Source of the DNA: Solibacillus silvestris | GTDB taxonomy: Bacteria; Bacillota; Bacilli; Bacillales_A; Planococcaceae | Direction of reading: 5' to 3' | Length of the DNA: 64,000 bases | Assembly (NCBI GenBank): GCA_001586195.1 | Contig: CP014609.1 | Span: 842,001-906,000 of the forward strand | Shown here: in pieces, positions 55,634 to 64,000 of the stretch | How the letters are laid out: the number at the start of each line of letters is the position of its first letter | Numbering within the stretch: position 1 is the stretch's first letter | The notes under the pieces: generated by a model | The model's input: only the letters and a program-made list of their open reading frames with translations | What the model was told of the DNA's origin: nothing | Database searches by the model: none | Translations under genes and position numbers: made by a program

Positions 55634-57826
55634 ATGAAAAAAATATTACTCGTACTAGGATTGCTGCTGATGATTACAGTTCCGTTAGGGATTTATTTCA
55701 TCAATGATAAATCCGTTTCGGAAAGTGATGATGCAGATGAGGATTCTTCAACATCGAAGCAAATAGTTACAACATCCGTTGAACCGGTCTATGAGCAGAA
55801 TATTGCCTATAATGCCCGGGTGCTAAGCGATCGATATGAAGTGATGCAAAACGGTAAATGGCAGGAAATGACCATAAAAGGGGTAAATATCGGTATGGCT
55901 AAGCCCGGTCTTTTCCCGGGTGAAGCAGGAATTACAAAAAAAGATTATACAAGATGGCTCAAATCAATTGGTGATATGCACGCGAATGCAATCCGTGTTT
56001 ATACAATCCACCCGCCGGCATTTTATGAAGCGTTGCTGGAGTACAATGAGTCGCATGAACAGCCGATTTACTTGTTCCATGGGGTTTGGCTGGAAGAAGA
56101 GCCGGTAATTGAGCAGTTGGATGTATATGGTGAACCGACAGAAAAGTTTCAAAAGGAGATAAAAGATATTATCGATATTCTACACGGCAATGCAGAAATC
56201 GAACATCAGCCGGGCCATGCTTTTGGAAATTATACTGCCAATGTCGCGCCATATGTAATTGGCTGGATGATCGGCATCGAGTGGTATCCGGATGCAGTTA
56301 ATTCAGTTAATGAGAAATATAAAGGCAAGGCGCAATATGATGGCAAGTACTTTTCGACAAAAGATGCTGCTCCATTTGAAATCTGGCTAGCAGAGCAGAT
56401 GGAATATGCCGCCCAGTACGAAATGGACGAATACAAATGGATGCGGCCGTTCAGCTTTACGAACTGGGTAACGACCGATTTATTGGATCACCCGTACGAA
56501 CCGAGTGAAGAGGAAGATATGGCAACCGTAAATCCGAATGTCATTTATGAGAAAAACGAGTTGCAGCATGTTGGTCAATTTGCAAACTACCATGTCTATC
56601 CGTATTATCCGGATTTTTTGAACTTTACGCCCGAGTATTTACAATATAAGGACCATCGCGGTGAACCGAATAGCTATGCGGCATATTTGAATGATTTGAA
56701 AAAAGCGCACCGTCTGCCGATATTAATCTCCGAATTCGGAATACCGGCTTCCCGAGGATTGACTCATAAAAATCCGTTTGGTTGGAATCAGGGCTTTGTG
56801 ACCGAGCGCCAGCAAGGGGAATATTTAGTCAGTCTCTATGAAGATATTCTGCAAGAAGGCATGCTTGGCGGTTTAGTGTTCTCCTGGCAGGATGAATGGT
56901 TTAAGCGGACTTGGAATACGATGGATCTCGATAATCCGGATCAACGGCCATTTTGGTCAAATGCACAAACAAATGAACAGCAGTTCGGACTGCTCAGCTT
57001 TGATACATTGAAAATAAAAGTGGATGGGGATATATCGGACTGGTCAGGGAAAAAGCCGATGTATAAAACGAAACAGATGGCCATGTATATGGATTCCGAC
57101 GAACGCTATTTGTATATACGGTTGGATGTGGAAAATACGGAATTCTCAAATGCCAATTTTCCGTTAATATATTTCAATACAGTGAAAGGGCAGGGGAATT
57201 CAACATATAAGGACTACCCGTTATTGAACAAAGCTGATTTTGTACTGACGATTAAAGATGTGGAAAATAGCAGAATTGAAGTCGATGCCTACTATGATGT
57301 TTTCCAGAAACTGTACGGCGACCGATTGAAGCTCGTCCCGTTTGAAGGGATGACCGAAAAAAACAGCGGGCAATTTAACCCTATTGAGTATGCAATAAAT
57401 AAACAGCTCACGATTCCGATTCTCGATAAAACCTATCCATTCGAAAAATACGAGACAGGGAAGCTGCGAAAAGGAAACGGTAACCCGGAAAGCCCCGATT
57501 ATGATTCACTAGCCGATTATGAAATCAACAAAGCAGATGGGATTGTCGAAATTCGTATTCCTTGGCTATTGCTGAATTTTACGGATCCTAGCCGTCTGGA
57601 AGTTTGGTCGGATTTATATGAAAATGAAGAAATGACAAAGGAAATAATAGAAGGAATTGAAGTCGGTGCATTGCTCATCGAAAATAATACCGTGAAAAAC
57701 CGTATACCGGACAAAAAATCCGACCTGAAAACCTATACATGGGAAAGCTGGACAATACCTGAGTATAAGGAACGTTTAAAGCAATCGTATTATATTTTGC
57801 AGGAAAAATTTTCAGAGATCCGTTAA
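55634..57826 (+). CDS. Membrane-anchored glycoside hydrolase-like protein with C-terminal carbohydrate-binding domain
   Basis: About 730 residues. N-terminal membrane anchor (residues 4-23) and an acidic Ser/Asp linker lead to a TIM-barrel-like region with KGVNIGMAKPGLFPG, NAIRVYTIHPPAFYEAL, E216 in GWMIGIEWYP and E367 in ILISEFGIPASRG. The two glutamates are placed as acid/base and nucleophile in clan GH-A. From about residue 455, KVDGDISDWSGKKPMY...DERYLYIRLDVEN resembles a CBM9/DOMON-type sandwich. It should face outside the membrane and cut or remodel a polysaccharide. ATG 55634 follows AGGTGG; the GTG at 55625 overlaps that site. It heads a run of genes ending with a processive GT. Confidence 0.78.
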   Translation: MKKILLVLGLLLMITVPLGIYFINDKSVSESDDADEDSSTSKQIVTTSVEPVYEQNIAYNARVLSDRYEVMQNGKWQEMTIKGVNIGMAKPGLFPGEAGITKKDYTRWLKSIGDMHANAIRVYTIHPPAFYEALLEYNESHEQPIYLFHGVWLEEEPVIEQLDVYGEPTEKFQKEIKDIIDILHGNAEIEHQPGHAFGNYTANVAPYVIGWMIGIEWYPDAVNSVNEKYKGKAQYDGKYFSTKDAAPFEIWLAEQMEYAAQYEMDEYKWMRPFSFTNWVTTDLLDHPYEPSEEEDMATVNPNVIYEKNELQHVGQFANYHVYPYYPDFLNFTPEYLQYKDHRGEPNSYAAYLNDLKKAHRLPILISEFGIPASRGLTHKNPFGWNQGFVTERQQGEYLVSLYEDILQEGMLGGLVFSWQDEWFKRTWNTMDLDNPDQRPFWSNAQTNEQQFGLLSFDTLKIKVDGDISDWSGKKPMYKTKQMAMYMDSDERYLYIRLDVENTEFSNANFPLIYFNTVKGQGNSTYKDYPLLNKADFVLTIKDVENSRIEVDAYYDVFQKLYGDRLKLVPFEGMTEKNSGQFNPIEYAINKQLTIPILDKTYPFEKYETGKLRKGNGNPESPDYDSLADYEINKADGIVEIRIPWLLLNFTDPSRLEVWSDLYENEEMTKEIIEGIEVGALLIENNTVKNRIPDKKSDLKTYTWESWTIPEYKERLKQSYYILQEKFSEIR

Positions 57827-57912
57827 GCTAAAGCAAAGATCCACTGTTTTCTGAGTGATTGAAATCGATTACAGTGGGTTGAGGCATATGTATAAACAGG
57901 GGTGAAATAAAA

Positions 57913-58767
57913 ATGAAAGAAACGGAGAATCAGTTTAGTAATAGCGTAGAGAATCTTCAAAATTTGAAGCATCTTTATGATTTGCAGTTAACTTATATCC
58001 GAAAAAAGGGGATTCATTTTACGTTTGTTTTCGTGAAATATTCAGATGAAATGTCTGTAAGCTATGAAGAATTCTATCAGTTGGTAAAAGAAAATTTACG
58101 TAAGTCGGATTTTGCTTTTTCGCATCAGTCAAAACAATACATCATTCTTGTTCTGTCGATCAGTAAATCAATGGAATCCAAATCATTTCTAGGTCGGCTT
58201 CAAACTGCTATGTCACCTTTCAAAATGCCGCTTGTCGCTGTTATTGCAGAAATTGCGAATTCTTTGCATCCGCTTGAAGAAATACTGGAAGTTGGTGAGG
58301 AAGAGGTGATGAGCCTTGATTTTTCAGATACACAAATAGTGGTGATTCCGCAGTTTATGGAAAAAGAGCGAATCAAGATGAAAGTCAGCATCATCGAAAA
58401 TGATCATATTACACAATCTATTTTTTCGAATCTGTTTCACAATCTGGAAACAGCTGAACAAGATTTGGAGGTCCGGGTGTTTAATGACGGACTTGAATTT
58501 ATAGAATCCGACTGGTACCGAAGTGAGCATCATCATATTATCGTGCTGAATGATATTTTACCTAGAAAAAATGGCTTTGAGGTTTTGCATTATTTGCGCG
58601 GTTTGCCTAATGAACAAAAATATTTAATTTTATTTATTTCATCACGTAATTCCGAGGAAGCACAGCTTTATAGTTTTGAAAATGGAGCTGATGCTTACTT
58701 TGTCCGTCCCTTTAATTTGAAAATTTTTGAAATACGTATTAAAAATCATTTGAGAAGGTCGCGATAA
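57913..58767 (+). CDS. Degenerate GGDEF-like plus pseudo-receiver protein
   Basis: A 284-residue cytoplasmic protein. Residues 17-140 have the pattern of a GGDEF domain (LYDLQLTYIRKKGIHFTFVFVK, NLRKSDFAFSH) but lack the GGDEF signature. Residues 157-281 form a receiver (VSIIENDH..., GFEVLHYLRGL, NGADAYFVRPF). The phosphoacceptor position aligns with N213 (in VLNDILPRKNG, with D214 beside it), the acidic pair is E-N, and the conserved Lys is R265. It is probably a ligand- or protein-binding regulator and not a phosphorylated switch. ATG 57913 follows AGGGGTGAA. It runs one base short of the HEAT gene. Confidence 0.78.
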   Translation: MKETENQFSNSVENLQNLKHLYDLQLTYIRKKGIHFTFVFVKYSDEMSVSYEEFYQLVKENLRKSDFAFSHQSKQYIILVLSISKSMESKSFLGRLQTAMSPFKMPLVAVIAEIANSLHPLEEILEVGEEEVMSLDFSDTQIVVIPQFMEKERIKMKVSIIENDHITQSIFSNLFHNLETAEQDLEVRVFNDGLEFIESDWYRSEHHHIIVLNDILPRKNGFEVLHYLRGLPNEQKYLILFISSRNSEEAQLYSFENGADAYFVRPFNLKIFEIRIKNHLRRSR

Positions 58768-58768
58768 T

Positions 58769-59812
58769 ATGATAGATCGTCAATTTTTAGTCGGGGCGGT
58801 TATTGCCGGCACTATCATGCTGATCGTTATTTTATGTATATTTATATATTTAGTCTATAAAGGGACGAAAAGAAATCGAATCAATGAAAAGATGAATGCG
58901 TATTTCGAACAATATAAAACGCAATGGTATAACTATCTTGTTTATAACAAACCGCTGGATCACCGGCCGGAAAATCAAATTACAATGAAGGCGGTTGATC
59001 ATCTATTTGTTTCCTATTTGACAACGCTTAATAATGTTTCTATTCACACCAAAGTTTCCGAATACGCTGCATCGAATATGCAGAATTATTATATCGAGCA
59101 AATAAAAAGCCGTGATCGATCGGTCCGTTTGAATGTATTGCAGCGTACATTACTGCTGGAGCTGGAATTTTTAGTGCCCCTTATTGAGCGGCGTTTAAAA
59201 AGAAAACGAGATTATGAGATGGAAGAGTATTTATTAATGCTGCGGGTAGTCGCGAAATATAATCGGAATTTATTTTATGCCCATGTTTATAAGCCGAGAT
59301 TACCATTGGATGACTATGAATATAAACTTTTATTATCGACAATTGATGAAGGCTATATCGACTATTTCACAAGCCATTTTGATTCCTTGCCAATCGGATT
59401 GAAACTTGCCCTCCTTGATTTTCTGAGTTTAAGCACAAATGTAAGTAATGATTTTCTTTCTTTCTATGAGCGTTTGTTAACATCGGAAGATCAGGAGTTA
59501 AGAATTCGGGTTCTAAAAGCGATTGCATCATTCGGGATGGTTTCTGATTTCCAACTGTATGAGCGCTTTGTCGATTCCGCCAGCTGGGAAGAGAGATTGA
59601 TGATGGCGAAAATTTTGCGGTTTGTAAAAGAAGAGGTATCTTATCAAAATCTTCAGCGGTTAATGGCTGATTCAAATTGGCAAGTACGAAAACAGGCGGC
59701 CTTATCTTTACTGAATATGCCAAACGGACGAGTAATTTTACAACAAATAATCGACAGTGAAAACGATTTGTATGCAGCAGATATGGCAAGGGAAGTCATG
59801 AAGTTAGGATGA
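58769..59812 (+). CDS. Membrane-anchored HEAT-repeat protein (copy 1)
   Basis: A 347-residue protein with one N-terminal membrane helix (about 8-32) and a helical HEAT-like repeat domain (SRDRSVRLNVLQRTLLLELEFLVPLIERRL; LKLALLDFLSLS; DQELRIRVLKAIASFG; DSNWQVRKQAALSLLNMPNG). The solenoid would be cytoplasmic and could scaffold the neighbouring synthase. It is about half identical to the protein at 61517. The ribosome binding site lies in the last codons of the upstream regulator gene. Function is inferred only from context. Confidence 0.82.
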   Translation: MIDRQFLVGAVIAGTIMLIVILCIFIYLVYKGTKRNRINEKMNAYFEQYKTQWYNYLVYNKPLDHRPENQITMKAVDHLFVSYLTTLNNVSIHTKVSEYAASNMQNYYIEQIKSRDRSVRLNVLQRTLLLELEFLVPLIERRLKRKRDYEMEEYLLMLRVVAKYNRNLFYAHVYKPRLPLDDYEYKLLLSTIDEGYIDYFTSHFDSLPIGLKLALLDFLSLSTNVSNDFLSFYERLLTSEDQELRIRVLKAIASFGMVSDFQLYERFVDSASWEERLMMAKILRFVKEEVSYQNLQRLMADSNWQVRKQAALSLLNMPNGRVILQQIIDSENDLYAADMAREVMKLG

Positions 59813-59818
59813 TGATAA

Positions 59819-61252
59819 ATGAATCTAGATAACATACTTTATTGGTTTAACGAAGTGTTCAGTTCATTAATTTTTATATACATGTTATTTGTTATATTGG
59901 TTTATTCATTAATGCTGGTCTTTGCTTTCTTACAGTTGAGAAAAGACAGGAATCTGGATAAGAATTTGGAAGGGAAAGTAAATTTAAATGCGGTTTATTC
60001 GAAGCCTGTTTCAATCATTGTCCCGGCTTATAATGAGGAAATCGGTATTATCAGTACGGTTCAATCATTATTGACACTTGAATACCCGCAATATGAAATC
60101 GTGATTGTAAACGATGGTTCAAAAGATTCGACATTGCAGACAGTGATTGATGTCTTTCAGATGGAGCCTGTTTTCCGGACTGTACAGAATCAGCTGCCGT
60201 CAGCGGAAATCAGGGGCATTTACCAGTCGAAGCTCCATTACAATATTGTTTTAGTAGACAAGGAAAATGGAGGAAAGGCCGATGCGTTAAACGCAGGCAT
60301 AAATGTATCAAGATTTCCTTATTTTTGCTCGATTGACGGTGATTCAATTTTATCCACTAAATCATTGCTGCAGGTGATGAAGCCGATTGTCTCTTCCAAC
60401 GGGAAAGTCATTGCTGCAGGTGGAAGTGTGCGTATAGCAAACGGTTCGGAAATCGAGTACGGCAGTGTTTTGAAATCGGTTGTCCCGAATAATCCGATTG
60501 TCGTCATGCAGATTATTGAATATTTACGTGCTTTTTATATGGGAAGAATTGGGCTGAGCCGTTTTAATTTATTATTAATTATTTCCGGTGCGTTTAGTGT
60601 CTTTTCGAAAGAATATACAATAAAAGTCGGTGGCTACAATAAGAATACGATCGGCGAAGATATGGAACTGGTCGTCCGGCTGCACAACTATTTACTGAAG
60701 AATAAAATAAAAAAATCGATTGAATTTATTCCAGATCCGGTATGCTGGACAGAGGCCCCGGATAATCTAAAGGATTTAAAAACACAGCGGAGACGATGGC
60801 ATCAGGGGCTGTTAAGCAGTCTTATGCTGAACCGTGGGATGCTGCTCAATCCGAAATACAAACAAATCGGTCTCATATCTGTTCCGTATTTTGTATTTAT
60901 TGAATTAATCGGCCCGATTGTTGAACTATTGGGATATATATATGTCATTTTATCATTTGTAATCGGGAACATATATTTGGAGTCGGCTCTTACTTTATTT
61001 GTCCTGTTTTTAATTTACAGTACCGTCATTTCGATGTTTTCTATTTTGCTGGAAGCATGGAGTATGGGCACTTATCCACGTATCCGGGATTCGGTGAAGC
61101 TATTATTGTATTCCTTGTCGGAAGTGTTCTGGTTCCGTCCGCTAATGGTTGTTTTCCGCCTTCAAGGATTCTGGTACTTTATTCGGGGCAAAAACGATTG
61201 GGGAAGCTTAACGCGTTCTGGATTGCAAAAGAAAACAAATGATACTTTATAA
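59819..61252 (+). CDS. Processive-type glycosyltransferase family 2 (membrane; PgaC/cellulose-synthase-like)
   Basis: A 477-residue enzyme: N-terminal helix (about 14-40), GT-A domain with SIIVPAYNEEIGI, IVNDGSKDST, NGGKADALNAGI, FCSIDGDS (DxD), GEDMEL (catalytic ED) and QRRRWHQG (QxxRW), and four or more C-terminal helices. The D, DxD, ED and QxxRW set is that of synthases which extend and secrete beta-linked polysaccharides. ATG 59819 is seven bases after the HEAT gene. The co-located anchored hydrolase and regulator resemble the parts of a synthase-dependent secretion system. Confidence 0.9.
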   Translation: MNLDNILYWFNEVFSSLIFIYMLFVILVYSLMLVFAFLQLRKDRNLDKNLEGKVNLNAVYSKPVSIIVPAYNEEIGIISTVQSLLTLEYPQYEIVIVNDGSKDSTLQTVIDVFQMEPVFRTVQNQLPSAEIRGIYQSKLHYNIVLVDKENGGKADALNAGINVSRFPYFCSIDGDSILSTKSLLQVMKPIVSSNGKVIAAGGSVRIANGSEIEYGSVLKSVVPNNPIVVMQIIEYLRAFYMGRIGLSRFNLLLIISGAFSVFSKEYTIKVGGYNKNTIGEDMELVVRLHNYLLKNKIKKSIEFIPDPVCWTEAPDNLKDLKTQRRRWHQGLLSSLMLNRGMLLNPKYKQIGLISVPYFVFIELIGPIVELLGYIYVILSFVIGNIYLESALTLFVLFLIYSTVISMFSILLEAWSMGTYPRIRDSVKLLLYSLSEVFWFRPLMVVFRLQGFWYFIRGKNDWGSLTRSGLQKKTNDTL

Positions 61253-61265
61253 TATAGACTAAGTC

Positions 61266-61292
61266 GATAGGCGGAACTACTCCGTCTATTTT
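61266..61292 (+). terminator. Candidate terminator after the GT2 gene
   Basis: GATAGGCGGA/TCCGTCTATT with a five-base loop and a short T run. It separates the second HEAT gene from the operon. Confidence 0.6.
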
Positions 61293-61516
61293 GTCTGTCT
61301 TCTTCTTTATTTTCAAAAGAACCGGAATTTGTCCGTACATAAATTTTTCAAAACAAATTCATAAAGACTCTCCATGAATCAACAAAAAATGGGGCAAATT
61401 CCATAGATAAATGAAGTATTGGAGACAGGAGAAAAAATTGGTTGTATAAAGATAACGGAAAAAGGTGATATATTAGTAAATAACATGGAAAACAGATTGA
61501 GAGGGTCGCGATAATA

Positions 61517-62551
61517 ATGGAGATTGAAGAAATTTTAAAAGGGATCTTAATTATCTGTAGTGTAATGCTTTTTATTTTATTATGTATTTATTTTTATGCA
61601 ATTTATCGTAAGAACAGAAAGAAACATTCTTTTAATAAAATTAATAACTATATCCAGCAAAATGAAAGGGACTGGTATAATTATTTAGTTTTAAACAAGC
61701 CTCTTCGGAATCATTCAACTACAAAGAATGAGCTGGCGGCAATTGATGCTATTTTTGTTTCGTATGTTACAACGATGAATAAAGAAGAAATCCTGGAGAG
61801 AGCTTCAACATATGCTTCGTTAAATATGAAAAACTATTATGTGGAGCAATTGAATAGCCGTGATGAAACTGTCCGTCTACATGTTTTACAGCGCACCTTG
61901 ATTTTGGAGCTGGATTTTTTAGTGCCGTTAATCGAACGCCGGCTAAAAGATAATCGTATCGGCTCGATCGAAGAATATTTATTAATGTTACAAGTTGCAG
62001 CGAAATATAATAGAAATTTATTTTTGGCGCATATGTATAAGCCTAGATTGACTTTTTATGATAGTGAGTACCATCTGTTGCTATCGAATATTGAGAATAG
62101 TTATTGTGACTACTTTAAAGATCATTTTGAAGAATTGCCGATTCAGCTGAAATTAGCGTTTCTGGAGTTTTCGTGCCTGAACATGAACATGAATCCTTCA
62201 TACCTTTCATTATTTGAACAGTTATTGACGTCCGAGTGTCCGGGAATCCGTCTTCGAGCATTAAGAGCCATTTCATCGTATGGCAAAATTTCGCATGTGA
62301 AGCATTACGAAGTGTTTGTTCATTCAGCCCTTTGGGAGGAGCGTCTATTGCTTGCCGAAATTTTACGTTTTGTCAAAGAGGATGATTCATACACTTATCT
62401 GAAAGTGTTATTGCTTGATCCAAATAGCCATGTTCGAAAACAGGCAGCTTTATCACTGATGGATTTACCGGATGGACAGGTAATACTGCAGCAGGTTTCC
62501 GACAGTGAAGAACATATCTCTCCGGCTACATCTGTGGAAGAAAGCCGGTAG
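61517..62551 (+). CDS. Membrane-anchored HEAT-repeat protein (copy 2)
   Basis: A 344-residue paralogue of the protein at 58769, collinear over its whole length: NERDWYNYLVLNKPL, SRDETVRLHVLQRTLILELDFLVPLIERRL, LLMLQVAAKYNRNLF and SHVRKQAALSLMDLPDGQVILQQ. It has one N-terminal helix. The last residues (SVEESR) differ from copy 1. The leader TTGAGAGGGTCGCGATAAT matches the end of the regulator gene before copy 1, so the duplication carried that segment along. The start at 61517 uses GAGAGGG. No GT follows it. Confidence 0.82.
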   Translation: MEIEEILKGILIICSVMLFILLCIYFYAIYRKNRKKHSFNKINNYIQQNERDWYNYLVLNKPLRNHSTTKNELAAIDAIFVSYVTTMNKEEILERASTYASLNMKNYYVEQLNSRDETVRLHVLQRTLILELDFLVPLIERRLKDNRIGSIEEYLLMLQVAAKYNRNLFLAHMYKPRLTFYDSEYHLLLSNIENSYCDYFKDHFEELPIQLKLAFLEFSCLNMNMNPSYLSLFEQLLTSECPGIRLRALRAISSYGKISHVKHYEVFVHSALWEERLLLAEILRFVKEDDSYTYLKVLLLDPNSHVRKQAALSLMDLPDGQVILQQVSDSEEHISPATSVEESR

Positions 62552-62722
62552 TTTAACAAGTAGTTAAAAAAATAGGCTTTGTATAGCGTTTTATGCTATT
62601 ATAAAACACGTTGATATTTTTCTTCATTTAGAGAATGAAGAGCATGCTACCGGTCGACTAAAAAGAGGCGATTCGCCGGAGTAAAATAGATAAGTGCTAA
62701 CCTTGAAAGGATGATATAAATT

Positions 62723-64000
62723 ATGAGTTACGAACGTACGAAAACCGTATCTCTACATACATTAGGGTGTAAAGTAAACCACTATGAAACAGAAGCAATC
62801 TGGCAGCTATTTAAAGAGCAGGGATATGAGCGTACAGAGTTCGATCATCAGGCGGACGTTTATGTTATTAATACATGTACAGTAACAAACACTGGCGATA
62901 AAAAATCACGCCAAGTGATTCGCCGTGCTATCCGTCAAAATCCGGATGCGGTTATTTGCGTTACTGGCTGTTATGCACAAACTTCACCTGCTGAAATTAT
63001 GGCAATTCCAGGGGTCGATATCGTTGTAGGTACTCAGGACCGCGAGAAAATGCTTGGATATATTGATCAATACCGTAACGAGCGCCAGCCGATCAATGCG
63101 GTACGTAATATTATGAAAAACCGTGTGTATGAGGAATTGGATGTACCGGCATTTACTGACCGTACTCGTGCCTCACTGAAAATCCAGGAAGGCTGCAATA
63201 ACTTCTGTACGTTCTGTATCATTCCTTGGGCGCGCGGCTTAATGCGTTCACGTGATCCGGAAGAAGTTATTCGCCAGGCTCAGCAGCTTGTGGATGCAGG
63301 TTATTTGGAAATTGTCCTAACAGGTATTCACACAGGCGGATACGGACAAGACTTCAAAGACTATAACTTAGCACAGCTGTTACGTGATTTGGAAGCGCAA
63401 GTAAAAGGCTTGAAACGTTTACGTATTTCTTCAATTGAAGCATCTCAATTAACAGATGAAGTAATTGATGTATTACAAAACTCTGAAATTGTTGTAAACC
63501 ACTTACACATTCCGATTCAATCGGGTTCAGATACAGTTTTAAAACGTATGCGTCGTAAATATACGATGGAGTTTTTCGCAGAGCGTCTGGAAAAGCTGAA
63601 AATTGCTTTACCTGACTTAGCGGTTACTTCTGACGTAATCGTAGGTTTCCCGGGTGAAACAGAAGAAGAGTTCATGGAAACATACAACTTTATCCGCGAT
63701 CATAAATTCTCTGAGTTACATGTGTTCCCGTACTCTCAACGTACAGGTACACCTGCAGCAAGAATGGAAGACCAAGTTGATGAAGAAATCAAAAACGAAC
63801 GCGTTCACCGCTTGATTGCACTGAATGACCAACTTGCAAAAGAATATGCTTCTCGTTTTGAAGGGGAAGTGCTGGAAGTCATTCCGGAAGAGCGCTTTAA
63901 AGATAGCGACAATGAAAACCTATATGTCGGCTATACAACGAACTACTTAAAAGTAATTTTTGAAGGCACAGAAGAAATGGTCGGCCAGCTTGTAAAAGTT
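62723..64000 (+). CDS. mtaB: tRNA (t6A37)-C2-methylthiotransferase MtaB, 3' end beyond the window
   Basis: 426 codons are in the window, with no stop before its end. The N-terminal UPF0004 domain has TLGCKVNHYETE, VINTCTVTN and CVTGCYAQ (three cluster cysteines). The radical SAM motif is C-x3-C-x2-C in GCNNFCTFCIIPWARG, followed by LTGIHTGGYG, HLHIPIQSGSD and SDVIVGFPGETEEEF. It makes ms2t6A37 in tRNA. The LGCKVN start marks MtaB and not MiaB. ATG 62723 follows GAAAGGATGATATAA. The TRAM domain has begun at the window end. Confidence 0.96.
   Translation, partial: MSYERTKTVSLHTLGCKVNHYETEAIWQLFKEQGYERTEFDHQADVYVINTCTVTNTGDKKSRQVIRRAIRQNPDAVICVTGCYAQTSPAEIMAIPGVDIVVGTQDREKMLGYIDQYRNERQPINAVRNIMKNRVYEELDVPAFTDRTRASLKIQEGCNNFCTFCIIPWARGLMRSRDPEEVIRQAQQLVDAGYLEIVLTGIHTGGYGQDFKDYNLAQLLRDLEAQVKGLKRLRISSIEASQLTDEVIDVLQNSEIVVNHLHIPIQSGSDTVLKRMRRKYTMEFFAERLEKLKIALPDLAVTSDVIVGFPGETEEEFMETYNFIRDHKFSELHVFPYSQRTGTPAARMEDQVDEEIKNERVHRLIALNDQLAKEYASRFEGEVLEVIPEERFKDSDNENLYVGYTTNYLKVIFEGTEEMVGQLVKV

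Overview
The window looks like a chromosomal segment of a low-GC, spore-forming Firmicute close to Solibacillus or Lysinibacillus (Planococcaceae). The grounds are the Bacillus-type gene orders (ymfF-ymfH-ymfI-ymfJ-ymfK-rodZ-pgsA-cinA-recA-rny, and hemW-hrcA-grpE-dnaK-dnaJ-prmA-rsmE-mtaB), the presence of spoVS, frequent TTG/GTG starts behind strong Shine-Dalgarno sites, a perfect CIRCE operator and a Firmicute-type LexA box. The placement is by recall of gene order, not by a database search. All genes supported here are on the + strand. No tRNA, rRNA, transposase or CRISPR array was seen.

Layout. 1-0.4 kb: 3' end of a nucleoside/sugar ABC permease. 1.5-12.7 kb: housekeeping block for EF-P modification (ymfF/H/I), rodZ, pgsA, cinA, recA and rny. 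12.9-37.0 kb: a polysaccharide locus that splits the usual rny-ymdB-spoVS neighbourhood. Its first part (CpsB-type phosphatase, pgcA pseudogene, TupA-like ATP-grasp protein, GT2, degraded GalE) lies between rny and ymdB. The larger part (LCP, VanZ, GalE, CapD-type dehydratase, aminotransferase, sugar transferase, ATP-grasp, Wzx flippase, two GTs, Wzy polymerase, PLP decarboxylase, FabH-ACP-acyltransferase module, Wzz, tyrosine kinase) lies between ymdB and spoVS. 38.2-40.8 kb: two-subunit 2-oxoacid:ferredoxin oxidoreductase. 41.5-43.9 kb: chemoreceptor and an unknown small protein. 44.0-52.9 kb: HrcA-regulated chaperone cluster. 53.2-62.6 kb: island between rsmE and mtaB with a carotenoid-type desaturase, a PH-domain protein and a candidate polysaccharide machine (anchored glycoside hydrolase, degenerate GGDEF/receiver protein, two HEAT-repeat membrane proteins, processive GT2). 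62.7 kb to the end: mtaB, cut by the window edge.

How the genes work together. The 20.7-37.0 kb genes form a complete Wzx/Wzy-type pathway: an EpsC/N/L-like set builds and primes an amino-sugar on lipid, GTs extend it, Wzx flips, Wzy polymerises, Wzz and the tyrosine kinase set chain length, and the CpsB phosphatase at the far end of the locus opposes the kinase. The FabH-ACP-acyltransferase trio suggests that an acyl-ACP, not only acetyl-CoA, may modify the sugar.

Most unusual signal. Five intergenic arrays have a strict 21-bp period (two helical turns, seven codons) and fall into three sequence families: AAAGTAGAA (0.4-1.0 kb, 49.2-49.5 kb), T/A-TATTAGAA (10.5-10.9 kb, 40.9-41.3 kb) and TCGTCA (37.5-37.7 kb). 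Each lies downstream of the terminator, or stop codon, of a gene read in the same direction, and all have the same orientation. Two arrays 30 kb apart share the same irregular spacing (21 x5, 19, 20, 20). Separate structured elements include two multi-hairpin leaders before korA and dnaK whose stems differ in sequence but keep their pairing, and three GC-rich elements with 7-bp terminal inverted repeats.
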